A stretch of 64,000 nt of DNA from Thioclava sp. SK-1 (GCF_001705665.1 NZ_MDHA01000053.1:124001-188000); one strand, 5' to 3'; positions 1 to 9,119 are shown, counted from the stretch's first letter. The notes: a model not told the origin generated them from the sequence alone. Made by a program: numbers and translations.

Positions 1-224
1 CTGTGATTGACAAGATGATCGTCGGCCGCATGAAGAAATTCCTGCAAGAGATCACGCTGGTCAACCAAGCATTCGTCATCAACCCGGATGTGACCGTTGG
101 TCAGGCCGCGAAAGATGCTGGCGTTGAGATTCTGTCCTTTGCACGCGTCGAAGTCGGCGAAGGCATAGAAAAGAAAGAAGAAGATTTCGCAGCCGAGGTC
201 GCAAAGACCGCAGCTGGCGCATAA
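1..224 (+). CDS. tsf: Elongation factor Ts, C-terminal part (partial)
   Basis: Only the last 73 or so codons are inside the window; the reading frame enters open at the left edge (first whole codon at base 3). The residues [15 protein letters not shown] followed by [16 protein letters not shown] are the typical end of EF-Ts, the guanine-nucleotide exchange factor that recycles EF-Tu during translation elongation. The gene normally follows rpsB, which would lie to the left. A rho-independent terminator sits 25 bases after the stop codon. Identification is secure despite the truncation. Confidence 0.95.
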   Translation, partial: VIDKMIVGRMKKFLQEITLVNQAFVINPDVTVGQAAKDAGVEILSFARVEVGEGIEKKEEDFAAEVAKTAAGA

Positions 225-249
225 TTTTCTGCCAGAAATTTACGAATTG

Positions 250-276
250 GGCGTCATCTTCGGATGGCGCCTTTTT
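250..276 (+). terminator. Rho-independent terminator of tsf
   Basis: GGCGTCATC and GATGGCGCC arms (one G-T pair) close on a TTCG tetraloop and are followed by five T residues. It ends the tsf transcript. Confidence 0.85.
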
Positions 277-332
277 CATGATCTGACATCATATTCTGAC
301 ACGGGGACCAGATAGGATGCTACGGCGAATTT

Positions 333-365
333 ATACGAAGTAAACTTCATATCGCATATGAAGTT
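333..365. repeat. Three alternating 9-bp inverted arms
   Basis: ATACGAAGT (333-341), ACTTCATAT (344-352) and ATATGAAGT (356-364) alternate in orientation. The last two form a 10-bp perfect palindrome, AACTTCATAT-cgc-ATATGAAGTT. It lies between the tsf terminator and tRNA-Val, with no gene. It could be an operator or a recombination-type site; nothing decides this. Confidence 0.5.
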
Positions 366-417
366 AGGCGCTTAAGGCGCCACATTTAAATGATATTCTG
401 TTGTTTTGAAATTAGGA

Positions 418-493
418 TGGTGGGCGGTGAGGGGCTCGAACCCCCGACATTTTCGGTGTAAACGAAACGCTCTACCAACTGAGCTAACCGCCC
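418..493 (-). tRNA. tRNA-Val (anticodon UAC)
   Basis: Read on the minus strand, the 7-bp acceptor stem GGGCGGT/ACCGCCC, D-arm TAGCTCAGTTGGTAGA, anticodon stem TTTCG/CGAAA with loop TTTACAC (anticodon TAC) and the T-arm GGGTTCGAGCCC are all present. CCA is encoded. Length is 76 nt. Confidence 0.96.
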
Positions 494-634
494 CCATCGC
501 GGGATCTAATATGGCGAGAACGCAGTAAGGGCAAGCCCAAAAATCAAATTTTTCTAAGGTTTTTTTGGATCATGATACCGGGGGTGACAACCGGTGTAAT
601 TCCATCTTGAATTTTCGCAGATACGGGCGGGTGG

Positions 635-925
635 TCAGACCAGAACGTCGCTTTGGGTGATATGATATCGGCGTTCCATATGCGCGGTCGATTGACCCCA
701 TGGGCTGTTGTGGGTGCGTTGTTGATGGGCTTGAAAGCTTGCCTCATCCAGAAAGCTTTCGGTGACGCGAAACTGCAGCGGTGCGTCCGGCATTTGCGTG
801 ACCTCAAACATCAAGCAGCCCGGCTCTGCCAATGTCGCGCGGATATGGTCGGGCAACATCACGCGCACGCGGGCAGCATCTTCCTTGGTCTGACAAATCA
901 ATATGCCGCTAAGGTGGACGGGCAT
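635..925 (-). CDS. Antibiotic-biosynthesis-monooxygenase (ABM) family protein
   Basis: A 96-residue protein starting MPVHLSGILICQ, with the small ferredoxin-like alpha/beta pattern of the ABM/YgiN family: an N-terminal beta strand, a helix around residues 13-30, PGCLMFEV near 35-42, and the end region SFLDEASFQAHQQRTH that is characteristic of these putative quinol or polyketide monooxygenases. These proteins act as small dimers without a metal or flavin prosthetic group. The start is preceded by AGGA six bases upstream and lies 28 bases inside the end of the preceding gene, so the two are probably translationally coupled. The natural substrate cannot be told from sequence. Confidence 0.7.
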   Translation of the reverse strand: MPVHLSGILICQTKEDAARVRVMLPDHIRATLAEPGCLMFEVTQMPDAPLQFRVTESFLDEASFQAHQQRTHNSPWGQSTAHMERRYHITQSDVLV

Positions 926-1557
926 GAGAAGTCCTGTGGTTGGCTGCGTTTCAATGCCAAGCCTAACACCAGCCGTGATTGTGCCACAAGGCGGGCGTCA
1001 AAGCCGGGGGCGATCACAATCGATTCCGGCATTTGCTGCGCTGCTGTTGCCACTGTTTTTACATCGCGGGTGATGTGGAACAGATCCACGTGAATGGCAG
1101 GTGTGGTTTTGCAATAGATCAGTGCGCTGTGCCCGGTTGCGGTTTGGGCGGACAGGCGCAGGGCTTCCATCCCCGGAATATAAAGCGTTGGCTGTGCCTG
1201 TAGCGTCAGACCGGCGATCGCGCGCCCAGCCTCTGATCCGTGCGAAAGCGCGGGCAGTAGATTTGTGCCTGTGTTGCGTGGCATATAGCGGGCATAGAAC
1301 CGGAGATAGCTGCGCAGCGTTGCAAGCTGCGAATACAGATCGCAATCAATCGGCAGTCGTGTAGGGTTGGGGCGTTTATCGCGTAGGTCATTGATACTGT
1401 AAGACAGTTGGCGCAGAAGCGATTTGAAGCCGTCTTCGGCCAAGTGGTTTTGCAGCGGGCCATAGGCCGCTTCCACTGCGCGCAGCCCGTTACAAAACCC
1501 TGCAAGCGATATTGCCTTCAACTGGGTGTCCCCGAAGGCATTAAAATCACCATCCAT
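898..1557 (-). CDS. Conserved hypothetical protein, 219 residues
   Basis: I do not recognise the family. The start chosen is the ATG at 1557 (MDGDFNAFGDTQLK) because GTAGGAG lies eight bases upstream; a longer frame opens at 1623 but has no such signal. The protein is soluble-looking, helical in the N-terminal half and with a beta-rich stretch in the second half (PTLYIPGMEALRL, SALIYCKTT, ESIVIAPGF). No signal peptide or membrane segment is visible. It overlaps the ABM-family gene by 28 bases and probably forms a two-gene operon with it. Confidence 0.6.
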   Translation of the reverse strand: MDGDFNAFGDTQLKAISLAGFCNGLRAVEAAYGPLQNHLAEDGFKSLLRQLSYSINDLRDKRPNPTRLPIDCDLYSQLATLRSYLRFYARYMPRNTGTNLLPALSHGSEAGRAIAGLTLQAQPTLYIPGMEALRLSAQTATGHSALIYCKTTPAIHVDLFHITRDVKTVATAAQQMPESIVIAPGFDARLVAQSRLVLGLALKRSQPQDFSCPSTLAAY

Positions 1558-1691
1558 ATGTGTTTCTCCTACCCCTGTGCATTGCGTGCAGATGTGATTT
1601 TTAATGTTGGCGCGCCAAAGCATTAAAACTTGGTTAATGGGAGAGGAGGCTAAGCGGTTGGCAACTTAAAGTTGCATCTTGATGCCGTTAT

Positions 1692-2579
1692 TTAATCGAA
1701 AACTGTAGCTGTGGTGGATTTTCGGGCGATCGGGCGACGCAGTGGAAGCGAAGGGGCCCGCTGGCCCAGCCCGGACAGTTGATACAGCCCGACAGTCAAG
1801 CACACGGACAGCAAGGCGGCAAAGATCACATCGCTTGCGAAATGGCCACCAAATGCGACGCGCAGGGCTGATCCAAACACGGCAATGGCGACGGTCGCGC
1901 AGATTGCAGGCAGGCGAAGGCGCGGAGCCAAGGCCGGGACCACAAGTAAAATCACCAAAGTGCCAACAGTGAAAAGCGCGCTTGCCTCGCCTGATACAAA
2001 GCTACAGCTGCCGTGACATTGATCGGCCAATTGCAGCGGCGGTGTGAAAGATGCACCACCGCCATATTCCGTGATATTGCGCGGACGTGCACGGCCCCAA
2101 TGATGTTTCAGGCCAAGGTTTACGATCAGCCCCGGAACGGCGATGTAGCAGCCGATCATAAAGCCCAAAACCGATTGCCGAACGCGTTGCACCCTGGGCC
2201 AGATCATACCAGCGATCCACCACATCAGCAGACAGGTCATCACGCCATCGGTCAGGGCAATCATGGTGGCGCGCACGGCTTTCCAATACGGGTTGAATTG
2301 AATGGCAAACGGATGTTGGGCGGAAACGAACATCGCATTGATCGTAAGGTCCAGCCGTGGAAAGGCGCTAAAGAGGGCAACGAAGATCAAGGTCAGATAC
2401 AGGCTGACCCAAATTACATTGCGGCATTGCGCGGAGGTGGCTTGCCATTTGCCAAAGCGGCTGGCGTGACCATCTTGCAGATCGGCTTGGCAGGGATTTT
2501 GGGAGTCAGGCGAAAATTTCTTAAATAAGATCAAAACGATCCCTCCAGTAAGGCCGCAACACCACGCGGCGCTATGCAT
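1692..2579 (-). CDS. PAP2-superfamily membrane phosphatase
   Basis: An integral membrane protein of up to 295 residues with about six hydrophobic segments and the three PAP2 phosphatase motifs: KHHWGRARP (motif 1), CSFVSGEAS (motif 2, a GEA variant of the usual PSGHA) and RVAFGGHFASD (motif 3, catalytic His). Such enzymes remove phosphate from undecaprenyl pyrophosphate, phosphatidate or lipid A at the inner membrane. Replacement of the motif-2 histidine by glutamate is seen in the lipid A phosphatase-like branch as well as in some uncharacterised members, so the substrate is open. The ATG at 2579 has no clear ribosome site; a TTG at 2534 preceded by GGAGGG is a plausible alternative start. 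The next gene upstream also carries a PAP2 domain. Confidence 0.85.
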   Translation of the reverse strand: MHSAAWCCGLTGGIVLILFKKFSPDSQNPCQADLQDGHASRFGKWQATSAQCRNVIWVSLYLTLIFVALFSAFPRLDLTINAMFVSAQHPFAIQFNPYWKAVRATMIALTDGVMTCLLMWWIAGMIWPRVQRVRQSVLGFMIGCYIAVPGLIVNLGLKHHWGRARPRNITEYGGGASFTPPLQLADQCHGSCSFVSGEASALFTVGTLVILLVVPALAPRLRLPAICATVAIAVFGSALRVAFGGHFASDVIFAALLSVCLTVGLYQLSGLGQRAPSLPLRRPIARKSTTATVFD

Positions 2580-2724
2580 AGGGGGAAGATCGCGTTTGTG
2601 TTTGTCGCTTGCTTCGCAGAGGTTTTAAATTGTTGTAATATTTGGCCAGATCACCAAAAATCTTGCGGGTGATCTGCCGTCGCCGGCCCGTGTCAGTTTG
2701 TAAAAGCCGGCACGGGCCGTGGCA

Positions 2725-4737
2725 TTAGGGCAGGGTGATCACTGGGATCTTGAGGTCCGCACCCGACTGATCAGATTGCTGATTAACAAAGGCAGTGATC
2801 GCAGATCTGGCGGATATGGATTTCTCCGGGTCCAGGCCGCGATCTATGCGTAGATTGGCCAACCATAAACGCTGACCTTGTGGTGTGACACGTGTGCTGC
2901 GCCATAGCCGCAAATGTTGCGCCATCGCGTGCGCCGACTGATCTTGTCCGCTATCCGTGGCGGGGCGGGTGAAAATCATATCATTTGGCACGCCCGACCA
3001 AAACAGCGGCACGGCGGATGGTTGCGCACGGGCGCGGTTCAACAGGCGCGTTGCACCAATATCCAACAACTGCATTGGTGACATCTGTGGAACTTTGGTC
3101 CAGCCCTGCTTTTGCAGCGCGTCCTGCAGGGTTTTCGCATCGGGTGAAAGGATCACAAAAGAGAGCTTGGCGTCGATCTCTCCGGTGATATCGGTCACCG
3201 CTGTGGGCAGATCGGCCGTTGCAAACTTATCCAGGGGCTGCGCGATCTGACTATCTGCACCGGCGACAGGGGCCAGATTGCGCGGATGATCATATTGCAC
3301 GACCCGCAGCAAGGCCAAACCGACAAGCACCGCACAAAGGCCTGCCGTCATGCGTTGCAGCTTCGGGCGCGCGGGTCGCGCAATATGGGTGCGATAGGAC
3401 CATTCCGCAAAGGTAACTCCGGCCAGCATCGCCAAGGCGCCGATGATCCAGCCCCCTAGAACGTCACTTAGGTAATGTTCGACCAGATAGATCCGGCTGC
3501 CACCAATCCCCGCTGCCATCACACAGGCTAGCCATGTGGCCACCAATGGCCCAAGCCGTCCAATCCGCCACAGCGCATAGGCCAGCATGCCCCAAAACGC
3601 GATAGAGATCGCCGCATGGCCCGAAGGGAAGCTGCCTGAGGTTTCTGTGAAATAACCATAGAGCGAGCGTGGCCGTCCGAAGGCCGCCTTCAGCGTGGCA
3701 ACCACCATGATATCTGTGATCAAGGCCACCACAATTCCCAAACACAGATCGCGCCGTCCCAACGCCCAAAATGCGGCCAATGCGGCAGCGGCAAAACAAG
3801 CGATGGCACGCGGGTCACCCAATGCCGTCAGATGCGAAAATGCGGTCAGCAGTGCCGGGCTCCAGACTACATGCAATATCGCCGCCAGTCGCATATCCAG
3901 CCCCACAATCGGGGCAGAGCGCAGCACATCAAAGCTGAGGACGAACATGGTGATCAGCAATGCGCTTGCCGCGCAGATCAACACCGTGGCGGGCCATCCT
4001 GATAGGACAGTGCGATCAAAGCGGCGCGCGAGTGCTGATGTGATTTTGGGATGGTGGGCCAGCCAAGTCGCAGCCTTTGGATGGGCCAGCACCGCCGCGA
4101 TGACACGTTGGGTCAACTGCCCCAAGAATGGCAAATAGCGTTCCACCCGCCGCGCGATCAGGAAGAACACACCGATGATCAATGCAATGCCGGCGCTGAC
4201 CAGGACCTCTTTCGTTAAATCCGGGCTTAGCCTGCGGAGGATATTAGCAACGCTATATCCAATGGACACATGCACCAGCGCGAAAGGGAATGCGCTGAGA
4301 AAGTTCCAGATCCGAAACAGGCGCGGTGGCATGTTGGCCAGCGCAGCGGCCAATGGGGCCAGCGATGACACGGGACCCAAGAACCGCCCGAATACCAGCG
4401 CCAACCCGCCATAGCGTGCAAACAGCCGCTCTGCCTTGGTATAGGCGCGGCTGCCCTGAAAACTGCGCATATGCCGACCATGACCAATTGCACGTCCCAA
4501 GGCAAATGTGGCTTCACCGCCCAATATGGCACCAAAGGCCACAAACCAGACCAGATCAAAGAAATCCAGTAGCCCTTGATGGACCAGCACACCGCCTGCA
4601 TCGACAATCAGTGTGCCTGGGAAAAAGACACCAGTGGGGGCAAATGCCTCTAATGCAGCGCAGGCCCCGATGATCCAATACCCAACCACGCCCAAGGACG
4701 ATAGGGCAGGAAGAACTTGGCTGAGAATTGTGGTCAT
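2725..4737 (-). CDS. DedA - PAP2 - LssY C-terminal fusion membrane protein
   Basis: A 670-residue three-part protein. Residues about 1-200 form a DedA/VTT domain (APTGVFFPGTLIV, the conserved GRFLGPVSSLAP). Residues about 240-455 form a PAP2 phosphatase with KAAFGRPRS, GSFPSGHAAIS and SRIYLVEHYLSD. The last 200 residues resemble the LssY C-terminal domain. DedA proteins include undecaprenyl-phosphate and phospholipid flippases; PAP2 enzymes dephosphorylate the same class of lipids, so a coupled dephosphorylation/translocation role is plausible but inferred. The start has AGAGG about nine bases upstream. It is divergent from a two-component system 166 bp away and is followed at 145 bp by a second PAP2 gene. 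Confidence 0.88.
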   Translation of the reverse strand: MTTILSQVLPALSSLGVVGYWIIGACAALEAFAPTGVFFPGTLIVDAGGVLVHQGLLDFFDLVWFVAFGAILGGEATFALGRAIGHGRHMRSFQGSRAYTKAERLFARYGGLALVFGRFLGPVSSLAPLAAALANMPPRLFRIWNFLSAFPFALVHVSIGYSVANILRRLSPDLTKEVLVSAGIALIIGVFFLIARRVERYLPFLGQLTQRVIAAVLAHPKAATWLAHHPKITSALARRFDRTVLSGWPATVLICAASALLITMFVLSFDVLRSAPIVGLDMRLAAILHVVWSPALLTAFSHLTALGDPRAIACFAAAALAAFWALGRRDLCLGIVVALITDIMVVATLKAAFGRPRSLYGYFTETSGSFPSGHAAISIAFWGMLAYALWRIGRLGPLVATWLACVMAAGIGGSRIYLVEHYLSDVLGGWIIGALAMLAGVTFAEWSYRTHIARPARPKLQRMTAGLCAVLVGLALLRVVQYDHPRNLAPVAGADSQIAQPLDKFATADLPTAVTDITGEIDAKLSFVILSPDAKTLQDALQKQGWTKVPQMSPMQLLDIGATRLLNRARAQPSAVPLFWSGVPNDMIFTRPATDSGQDQSAHAMAQHLRLWRSTRVTPQGQRLWLANLRIDRGLDPEKSISARSAITAFVNQQSDQSGADLKIPVITLP

Positions 4738-4903
4738 AAAATGGGCCTCTTACATATCGATACTGTGCCAGATTTGGCACTGACACCCCTACATAGGGTG
4801 CACAGGACCGAGTTTGTGGCTTTCTTACAAATTCGTAACATCGGCGCAATTGACGGCACGGTCGCCTGTGGCACATCACAGACCACAGCCAAAGGACAAT
4901 GCG

Positions 4904-5575
4904 ATGAAGATCTTGATTGCAGAAGATGATGTAGAAACCGGCGACTATCTAAGTCGTAGCTTGATAACCGAGGGCCATAGCGTTGATCTGTTCAAAAATG
5001 GCCGTGAGGCGCTGACACAAGGCACGATGCAAACCTATGATCTGCTGATCCTTGATCGGATGATGCCGGGCTTGGATGGGCTATCGATCCTCAAGGCGTT
5101 GCGCACCGCACAAATTCATACGCCGGCGATTTTGCTGACAGCAATGGGCAGTGTGGAAGACAAAGTGGCCGGGTTGCGGGCGGGCGCGGATGATTACATG
5201 GTCAAACCCTTCGCATTCGTGGAGCTTCTGGCACGTATTGACACGATCGCACGCAGACCCGCGCTGAAAGATGAGGTGACAGAAATCACCCTAGGGGAGA
5301 TCAGGTTGGATCTTCTAACCCGGGAGGTTTGGCGCGATGGCCAACGTATCGATCTGCAACCACGCGAATTTATGCTGTTGCGTCATTTTATGGAGCGTCC
5401 GGGCCGCGTGCAAACCCGCACGATTTTACTGGAATCTATTTGGGATGTGCATTTTGATCCCAAAACCAGCGTTGTAGAAACCCATATCAGCCGGTTACGT
5501 GGCAAGATCGACAAACCATTCAAAACCCAATATCTGCGAACATTGCACGGCGTTGGATATGTGTTTCAACCCTAG
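4904..5575 (+). CDS. OmpR/PhoB-family response regulator
   Basis: 223 residues: receiver domain (acidic E7/D8/D9, phospho-acceptor D51 in LLILDRMMPG, T79, K101 in DYMVKPF) and a C-terminal winged-helix domain (LQPREFMLLRHF, SVVETHISRLRGKID, LRTLHGVGYVF). The ATG at 4904 is chosen because AAAGGA lies eight bases upstream and the protein then starts exactly at the receiver (MKILIAEDD); the open frame extends further up but without a signal. The partner kinase follows after 11 bases. The divergent neighbour is the DedA-PAP2-LssY gene, so control of membrane-lipid phosphatases is a reasonable guess. Confidence 0.93.
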   Translation: MKILIAEDDVETGDYLSRSLITEGHSVDLFKNGREALTQGTMQTYDLLILDRMMPGLDGLSILKALRTAQIHTPAILLTAMGSVEDKVAGLRAGADDYMVKPFAFVELLARIDTIARRPALKDEVTEITLGEIRLDLLTREVWRDGQRIDLQPREFMLLRHFMERPGRVQTRTILLESIWDVHFDPKTSVVETHISRLRGKIDKPFKTQYLRTLHGVGYVFQP

Positions 5576-5586
5576 GGAACGCACAG

Positions 5587-6954
5587 ATGTTTCGTAATAT
5601 TTCCTCCTCTATTCGCTTGGCGATCGGTGTGTCGGCCGTGTTCACGCTGGCGGCGTGTTTGGCGGGTGTGCTGTCCTATGTTTTGCAATCGCAAGAGATG
5701 GGTGAAAGGCTGCGCACCGATGTCACCCATAGCCTAGAAAGTCTGTTGCAGATTGAGGGGCAAGGCGATTTGCAAGATGTGCGCGACCAGGCCAATGCTA
5801 TGGCGGATGCATCCAAGGATGGTTCTGTTCTGGTGGGATATCTGGATCAGGACGGCGCGATTTTGGCGGGGAATTTTGCCCCCAGGCATTTGGATGAGGG
5901 GGCGCGCTGGCTGACGCCTGCTGATGCGCCCGCCAAGCATCGTGACGACGATGAACCACATGCATATTGGGTGGAAATGGCGCAGGTGGACAGCGGGTGG
6001 CTGGTGGTGGCCCGTGACAATGAATGGATGGTGGAAACGCAAGAGATCTTGTTCAGTTCAATGTCGGTCGGGCTGGGACTGGCGTTGTTGCTGTCAATTG
6101 GCATCGCGTTGTGGATTGCCAAACGCACAGATCGCCGTATCGCGCGGATGGAACAGGTGTTGGAAACCGTTGGACGCGGCGATCACGCTTTGCGTATAGG
6201 CGAAGATGGCCACGACGATTTGGCGCGCTTGGCAGGCCAAATGGATGCCACATTAGAGCAGCTAGAAACAGGGATAACCGCGATCCGGCAAGTGTCGACC
6301 GATGTCGCCCATGACCTGCGGGCGCCGCTGTCGCGGTTACGCCTAAAGCTAGAGCCGCTGGCACTGGATTTTAACCTTAGCGATGCGCAACGGCAATCGG
6401 TGGGGGCGGCGTTGGCAGAGCTGGATGGGATCTCTGCAACATTTGATGCGATCTTGCGCTTATCGCGGCTGCAAGCAGGGATGGTTGAGCTGTGCGCGAA
6501 ACCTGTGGACCTGACCGCGCTTGCGCAGTCGTTGCATGAGATTTTTATGCCCGTGGCAGAGGATTCAGGCCATCAGCTGGTGTTGGCAGCGTTTGATGGG
6601 CCGGTGATGATCGATGCGGATCCGCAGCTCATTCAACAAGCCTGTGTCAATTTGCTGGAAAATGCACTGCGCCATTCGCCCAGCGGAACGGTTGTCACCC
6701 TAATGGCCTCGGTCCAACCCGAAGGCGCGGTGCTGGAGGTGCGCGACACCGGACCGGGCATTCCCATCGCACAACGCGAGCGGGTATGCGAACGGTTCGT
6801 TCGGCTGGACAAAAGCCGTGGCACAAAGGGCACCGGGCTGGGCTTGGCACTGGTCACCGCGATTGCGCAGATGCATGGCGCGCGGCTGATGTTGCGTGAC
6901 GGTGGGCCGGGGCTGCGTGCGACATTGCTTTTCCCAAACACCCCGAAACCGTAG
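5587..6954 (+). CDS. Membrane sensor histidine kinase (partner of the preceding regulator)
   Basis: 455 residues. Transmembrane segments near residues 10-32 and 157-178 bracket a periplasmic sensor of about 120 residues without a recognisable ligand motif. HAMP follows, then the H-box STDVAHDLRAPLSRLR, N-box ACVNLLENALRHSP, G1 DTGPGIP and G2 GTGLGLALV. It is an EnvZ/PhoR-type HisKA kinase that would phosphorylate the regulator encoded 11 bases upstream. Class and pairing are clear; the signal is unknown. Confidence 0.92.
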   Translation: MFRNISSSIRLAIGVSAVFTLAACLAGVLSYVLQSQEMGERLRTDVTHSLESLLQIEGQGDLQDVRDQANAMADASKDGSVLVGYLDQDGAILAGNFAPRHLDEGARWLTPADAPAKHRDDDEPHAYWVEMAQVDSGWLVVARDNEWMVETQEILFSSMSVGLGLALLLSIGIALWIAKRTDRRIARMEQVLETVGRGDHALRIGEDGHDDLARLAGQMDATLEQLETGITAIRQVSTDVAHDLRAPLSRLRLKLEPLALDFNLSDAQRQSVGAALAELDGISATFDAILRLSRLQAGMVELCAKPVDLTALAQSLHEIFMPVAEDSGHQLVLAAFDGPVMIDADPQLIQQACVNLLENALRHSPSGTVVTLMASVQPEGAVLEVRDTGPGIPIAQRERVCERFVRLDKSRGTKGTGLGLALVTAIAQMHGARLMLRDGGPGLRATLLFPNTPKP

Positions 6955-6989
6955 CAATGTGCTGGTGGCATTTCGCGCCGCCAGTCCAT

Positions 6990-7017
6990 AAAAAAGGGGG
7001 CGCGTAGATGCGTCCCC
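6990..7017 (-). terminator. Terminator of ssb (between convergent genes)
   Basis: An 8-bp stem (GGGGGCGC/GCGTCCCC on the plus strand, six-base loop) flanked by six A residues that give a T-run on the minus strand. It ends ssb transcription and may also stop readthrough from the kinase gene. Confidence 0.7.
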
Positions 7018-7049
7018 TTCAATCATTATGGCATTGTCTTTAGTGACGA

Positions 7050-7586
7050 TCAGAACGGGATTTCGTCATCAAAATCCGGGCGGCCACCACCCGATGGGGC
7101 CCCACCACCAGAAGAGGATCCGCCGCCATAGCCACCACCGGCGCCGCCATCATCATAGCCGCCCGATGGACCACCGTAAGTGCCGCCGGATGATTGACCA
7201 CCTGCATAGCCGGTGCCGCTATTGCCACCATCATTGCGACCGCCCAACAGGGTCAGTTCGCTGCGGTAAGGACGCAAAACGACCTCGGTCGAATACCGGT
7301 CCTGACCGGATTGATCCTGCCATTTGCGGGTCTCTAATTGGCCCTCAATATAAACAGTGGAGCCTTTGCGTAGATATTGCTCGGCAATTTTCGCCAAGGG
7401 TTCTGAGAAAATCGCAACCGAATGCCATTCGGTGCGCTCTTTTCGCTCCCCCGAATTGCGATCGCGCCATGTTTCAGATGTGGCAATGCGCAGGTTACAC
7501 ACCTTGCCGCCGTTCGCGAAAGTGCGCACTTCGGGATCACGGCCCAAATTGCCCACAATGATGACTTTGTTGACACTACCTGCCAT
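7050..7586 (-). CDS. ssb: Single-stranded DNA-binding protein
   Basis: 178 residues. The OB-fold occupies residues 1-110 ([50 protein letters not shown]). A glycine/serine-rich flexible linker follows, and the protein ends in the acidic tip DDEIPF that recruits repair and replication partners in SSB proteins. It acts as a homotetramer coating single-stranded DNA during replication, recombination and repair. Monocistronic, with its own terminator. Confidence 0.97.
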   Translation of the reverse strand: MAGSVNKVIIVGNLGRDPEVRTFANGGKVCNLRIATSETWRDRNSGERKERTEWHSVAIFSEPLAKIAEQYLRKGSTVYIEGQLETRKWQDQSGQDRYSTEVVLRPYRSELTLLGGRNDGGNSGTGYAGGQSSGGTYGGPSGGYDDGGAGGGYGGGSSSGGGAPSGGGRPDFDDEIPF

Positions 7587-7878
7587 GTGACCTCCGATAA
7601 TTCCTGTCCCAAGGTCTGATTCTGACCGGGGTTTGGCTTCTATAAACCAGCACCAGCGTGGAGGATAGGGCGCGCGCCGCTTCAGCTCAACGGTCAGGCG
7701 GATTTACCGCATTTCAGGTAAGGATTTATTTGGCTTTGGCGATTATAGTTAATTTTTTATCGGGTCAGGATGGTGGCATATCCCGCCGATAGCGCCCGAA
7801 TGGTAAAATTGAATGGGTTTTCAGATATTTTTTCTCTGGCTATAGTCCCGACGGTTGGACGAATATTTAGGATAATGG

Positions 7879-8499
7879 ATGCAAAACATCACAGGCACAG
7901 CGATTTTGATCGCAGCACTTGGGCTGACATCCGGGCAGGCAACGATGGCCTTTGGCGATGGCCTGTCCCTGTCGGGGGCGTCTTCGTCCAATCGCAGTCA
8001 GTTGTTTCGTAATCAGACCCGCTTGTTAGATAGCCGCGCTTCGTCGCAATATTCCAATTCAACCCGGTTGCGGCCAAAATCTGATGTGGCCACATTTGAC
8101 AACACAGGCGCCATTCCGCGGTATCGTGGAAATTACAAAGGCAAATATTTACCCGTTGCACGGGCCGCAGCCACCAAACATGGCGTCCCACAGGACCTGT
8201 TCTTACGGTTGGTGCAACAAGAAAGCGGCTGGAACCCGTCGGCTGTCAGCCATGCCGGGGCACAAGGCTTGGCGCAGCTGATGCCTGCGACAGCGGCGAA
8301 GCTGGGTGTTAATCCCAATGATCCGGGTCAGAACCTGGAAGGTGGCGCGCGGTATTTGCGTATGATGTATGATCAGTTCGGGAACTGGCGTCATGCGTTG
8401 GCCGCCTATAATGCCGGGCCGGGTGCAGTGCAAAAATATGGTGGCGTTCCACCCTATGCTGAGACAAAAAATTACGTCAAAGTAATTTTGGGCGGCTAA
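7879..8499 (+). CDS. Lytic transglycosylase, SLT domain
   Basis: 206 residues: an N-terminal signal-like hydrophobic segment ([16 protein letters not shown]), a low-complexity Ser/Arg stretch to about residue 90, then an SLT fold with the catalytic glutamate in [23 protein letters not shown], and [12 protein letters not shown]. It cleaves peptidoglycan glycan strands in the periplasm, producing 1,6-anhydro-muramyl ends. AGGATA lies just before the start. The preceding 292 bp to ssb hold divergent promoters and nothing else I can identify. Confidence 0.92.
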   Translation: MQNITGTAILIAALGLTSGQATMAFGDGLSLSGASSSNRSQLFRNQTRLLDSRASSQYSNSTRLRPKSDVATFDNTGAIPRYRGNYKGKYLPVARAAATKHGVPQDLFLRLVQQESGWNPSAVSHAGAQGLAQLMPATAAKLGVNPNDPGQNLEGGARYLRMMYDQFGNWRHALAAYNAGPGAVQKYGGVPPYAETKNYVKVILGG

Positions 8500-8531
8500 G
8501 GCGCAACATTAAGATCGTTCTATAGGGTGTT

Positions 8532-8558
8532 GGCAAAGCGCATAAATTACGCTTTGCC
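8532..8558 (+). terminator. Perfect 9-bp inverted repeat after the transglycosylase gene
   Basis: GGCAAAGCG and CGCTTTGCC around a nine-base A/T-rich loop. No T-run follows on the plus strand, so it is either a weak terminator or an mRNA-stabilising hairpin shared by the convergent genes. Confidence 0.45.
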
Positions 8559-8567
8559 GAGGGTATG

Positions 8568-9119
8568 TCACGGAATGATACGCGTGTATTTCGTGCCCGC
8601 CAAGGTGGCACCGGCGATCAATCCAGCCTGGCCGAAGACCAATGCAATGACCGGTTCTCGTGATGTCAGCGTATCGGTCCCAAGTGAGCCACCACGATCG
8701 GGCAACGCATAGCGCGCATCCGCGCCCATTTGCCAGCCATCGGCGTGACGGAAATCCGACAGGGCTTCTTGTGTCATAAAGAACAAGGCATGGGCATATT
8801 GCTGCGCACCAATCTGGAAACCGACGGAGGCAGAGGTGGCCGCGTAGTAATCTACTGTAACATTGTTGATCCGAAGTGCACCGCGCCCGAAGGACCCGCC
8901 GATTCCAAAACCTGCCTCTGTCATCAGGGGCATATATAGAACGCCGACGGCCTTGTTGATCAAATCTTGTGTGCCGGGATAGGTGCGAACCAGATAGTTT
9001 TCGGTTGCATCCACGCGGGCATCAAGCTGTGCGCCGCCGTTGGATCCAACACCGTTTCCACAGGCCGCCAGCCCAAGGCCGGCCCCACCCATCGCCAAAA
9101 GAGTCCGTCGGGAAATCAT
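8568..9119 (-). CDS. Tat-type lipoprotein of the YSC84/SYLF family
   Basis: 183 residues. The start has a twin-arginine signal (SRRTLLAMGGAG) ending in a lipobox LAAC, so it is probably exported folded and lipid-anchored. The mature part shows the SYLF-type pattern: KAVGVLYMPLMTEAGFGIGGSFGRGAL, VDYYAATSASVGFQIGAQ, and a Gly-rich end. Family members bind lipids and are often called YSC84-related; their role in bacteria is not settled. It stands alone between the transglycosylase and hemB. Confidence 0.75.
   Translation of the reverse strand: MISRRTLLAMGGAGLGLAACGNGVGSNGGAQLDARVDATENYLVRTYPGTQDLINKAVGVLYMPLMTEAGFGIGGSFGRGALRINNVTVDYYAATSASVGFQIGAQQYAHALFFMTQEALSDFRHADGWQMGADARYALPDRGGSLGTDTLTSREPVIALVFGQAGLIAGATLAGTKYTRIIP

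Noticed and set aside
331-365. loxP-like recombination site
   Set aside because: TATACGAAGT matches one loxP arm by chance, but the partner arm and spacer differ and no recombinase is near.
635-1093. Plus-strand open frame starting at 653
   Set aside because: Shadow of the ABM-family and upstream gene on the minus strand; no ribosome site, unlike the minus-strand frames.
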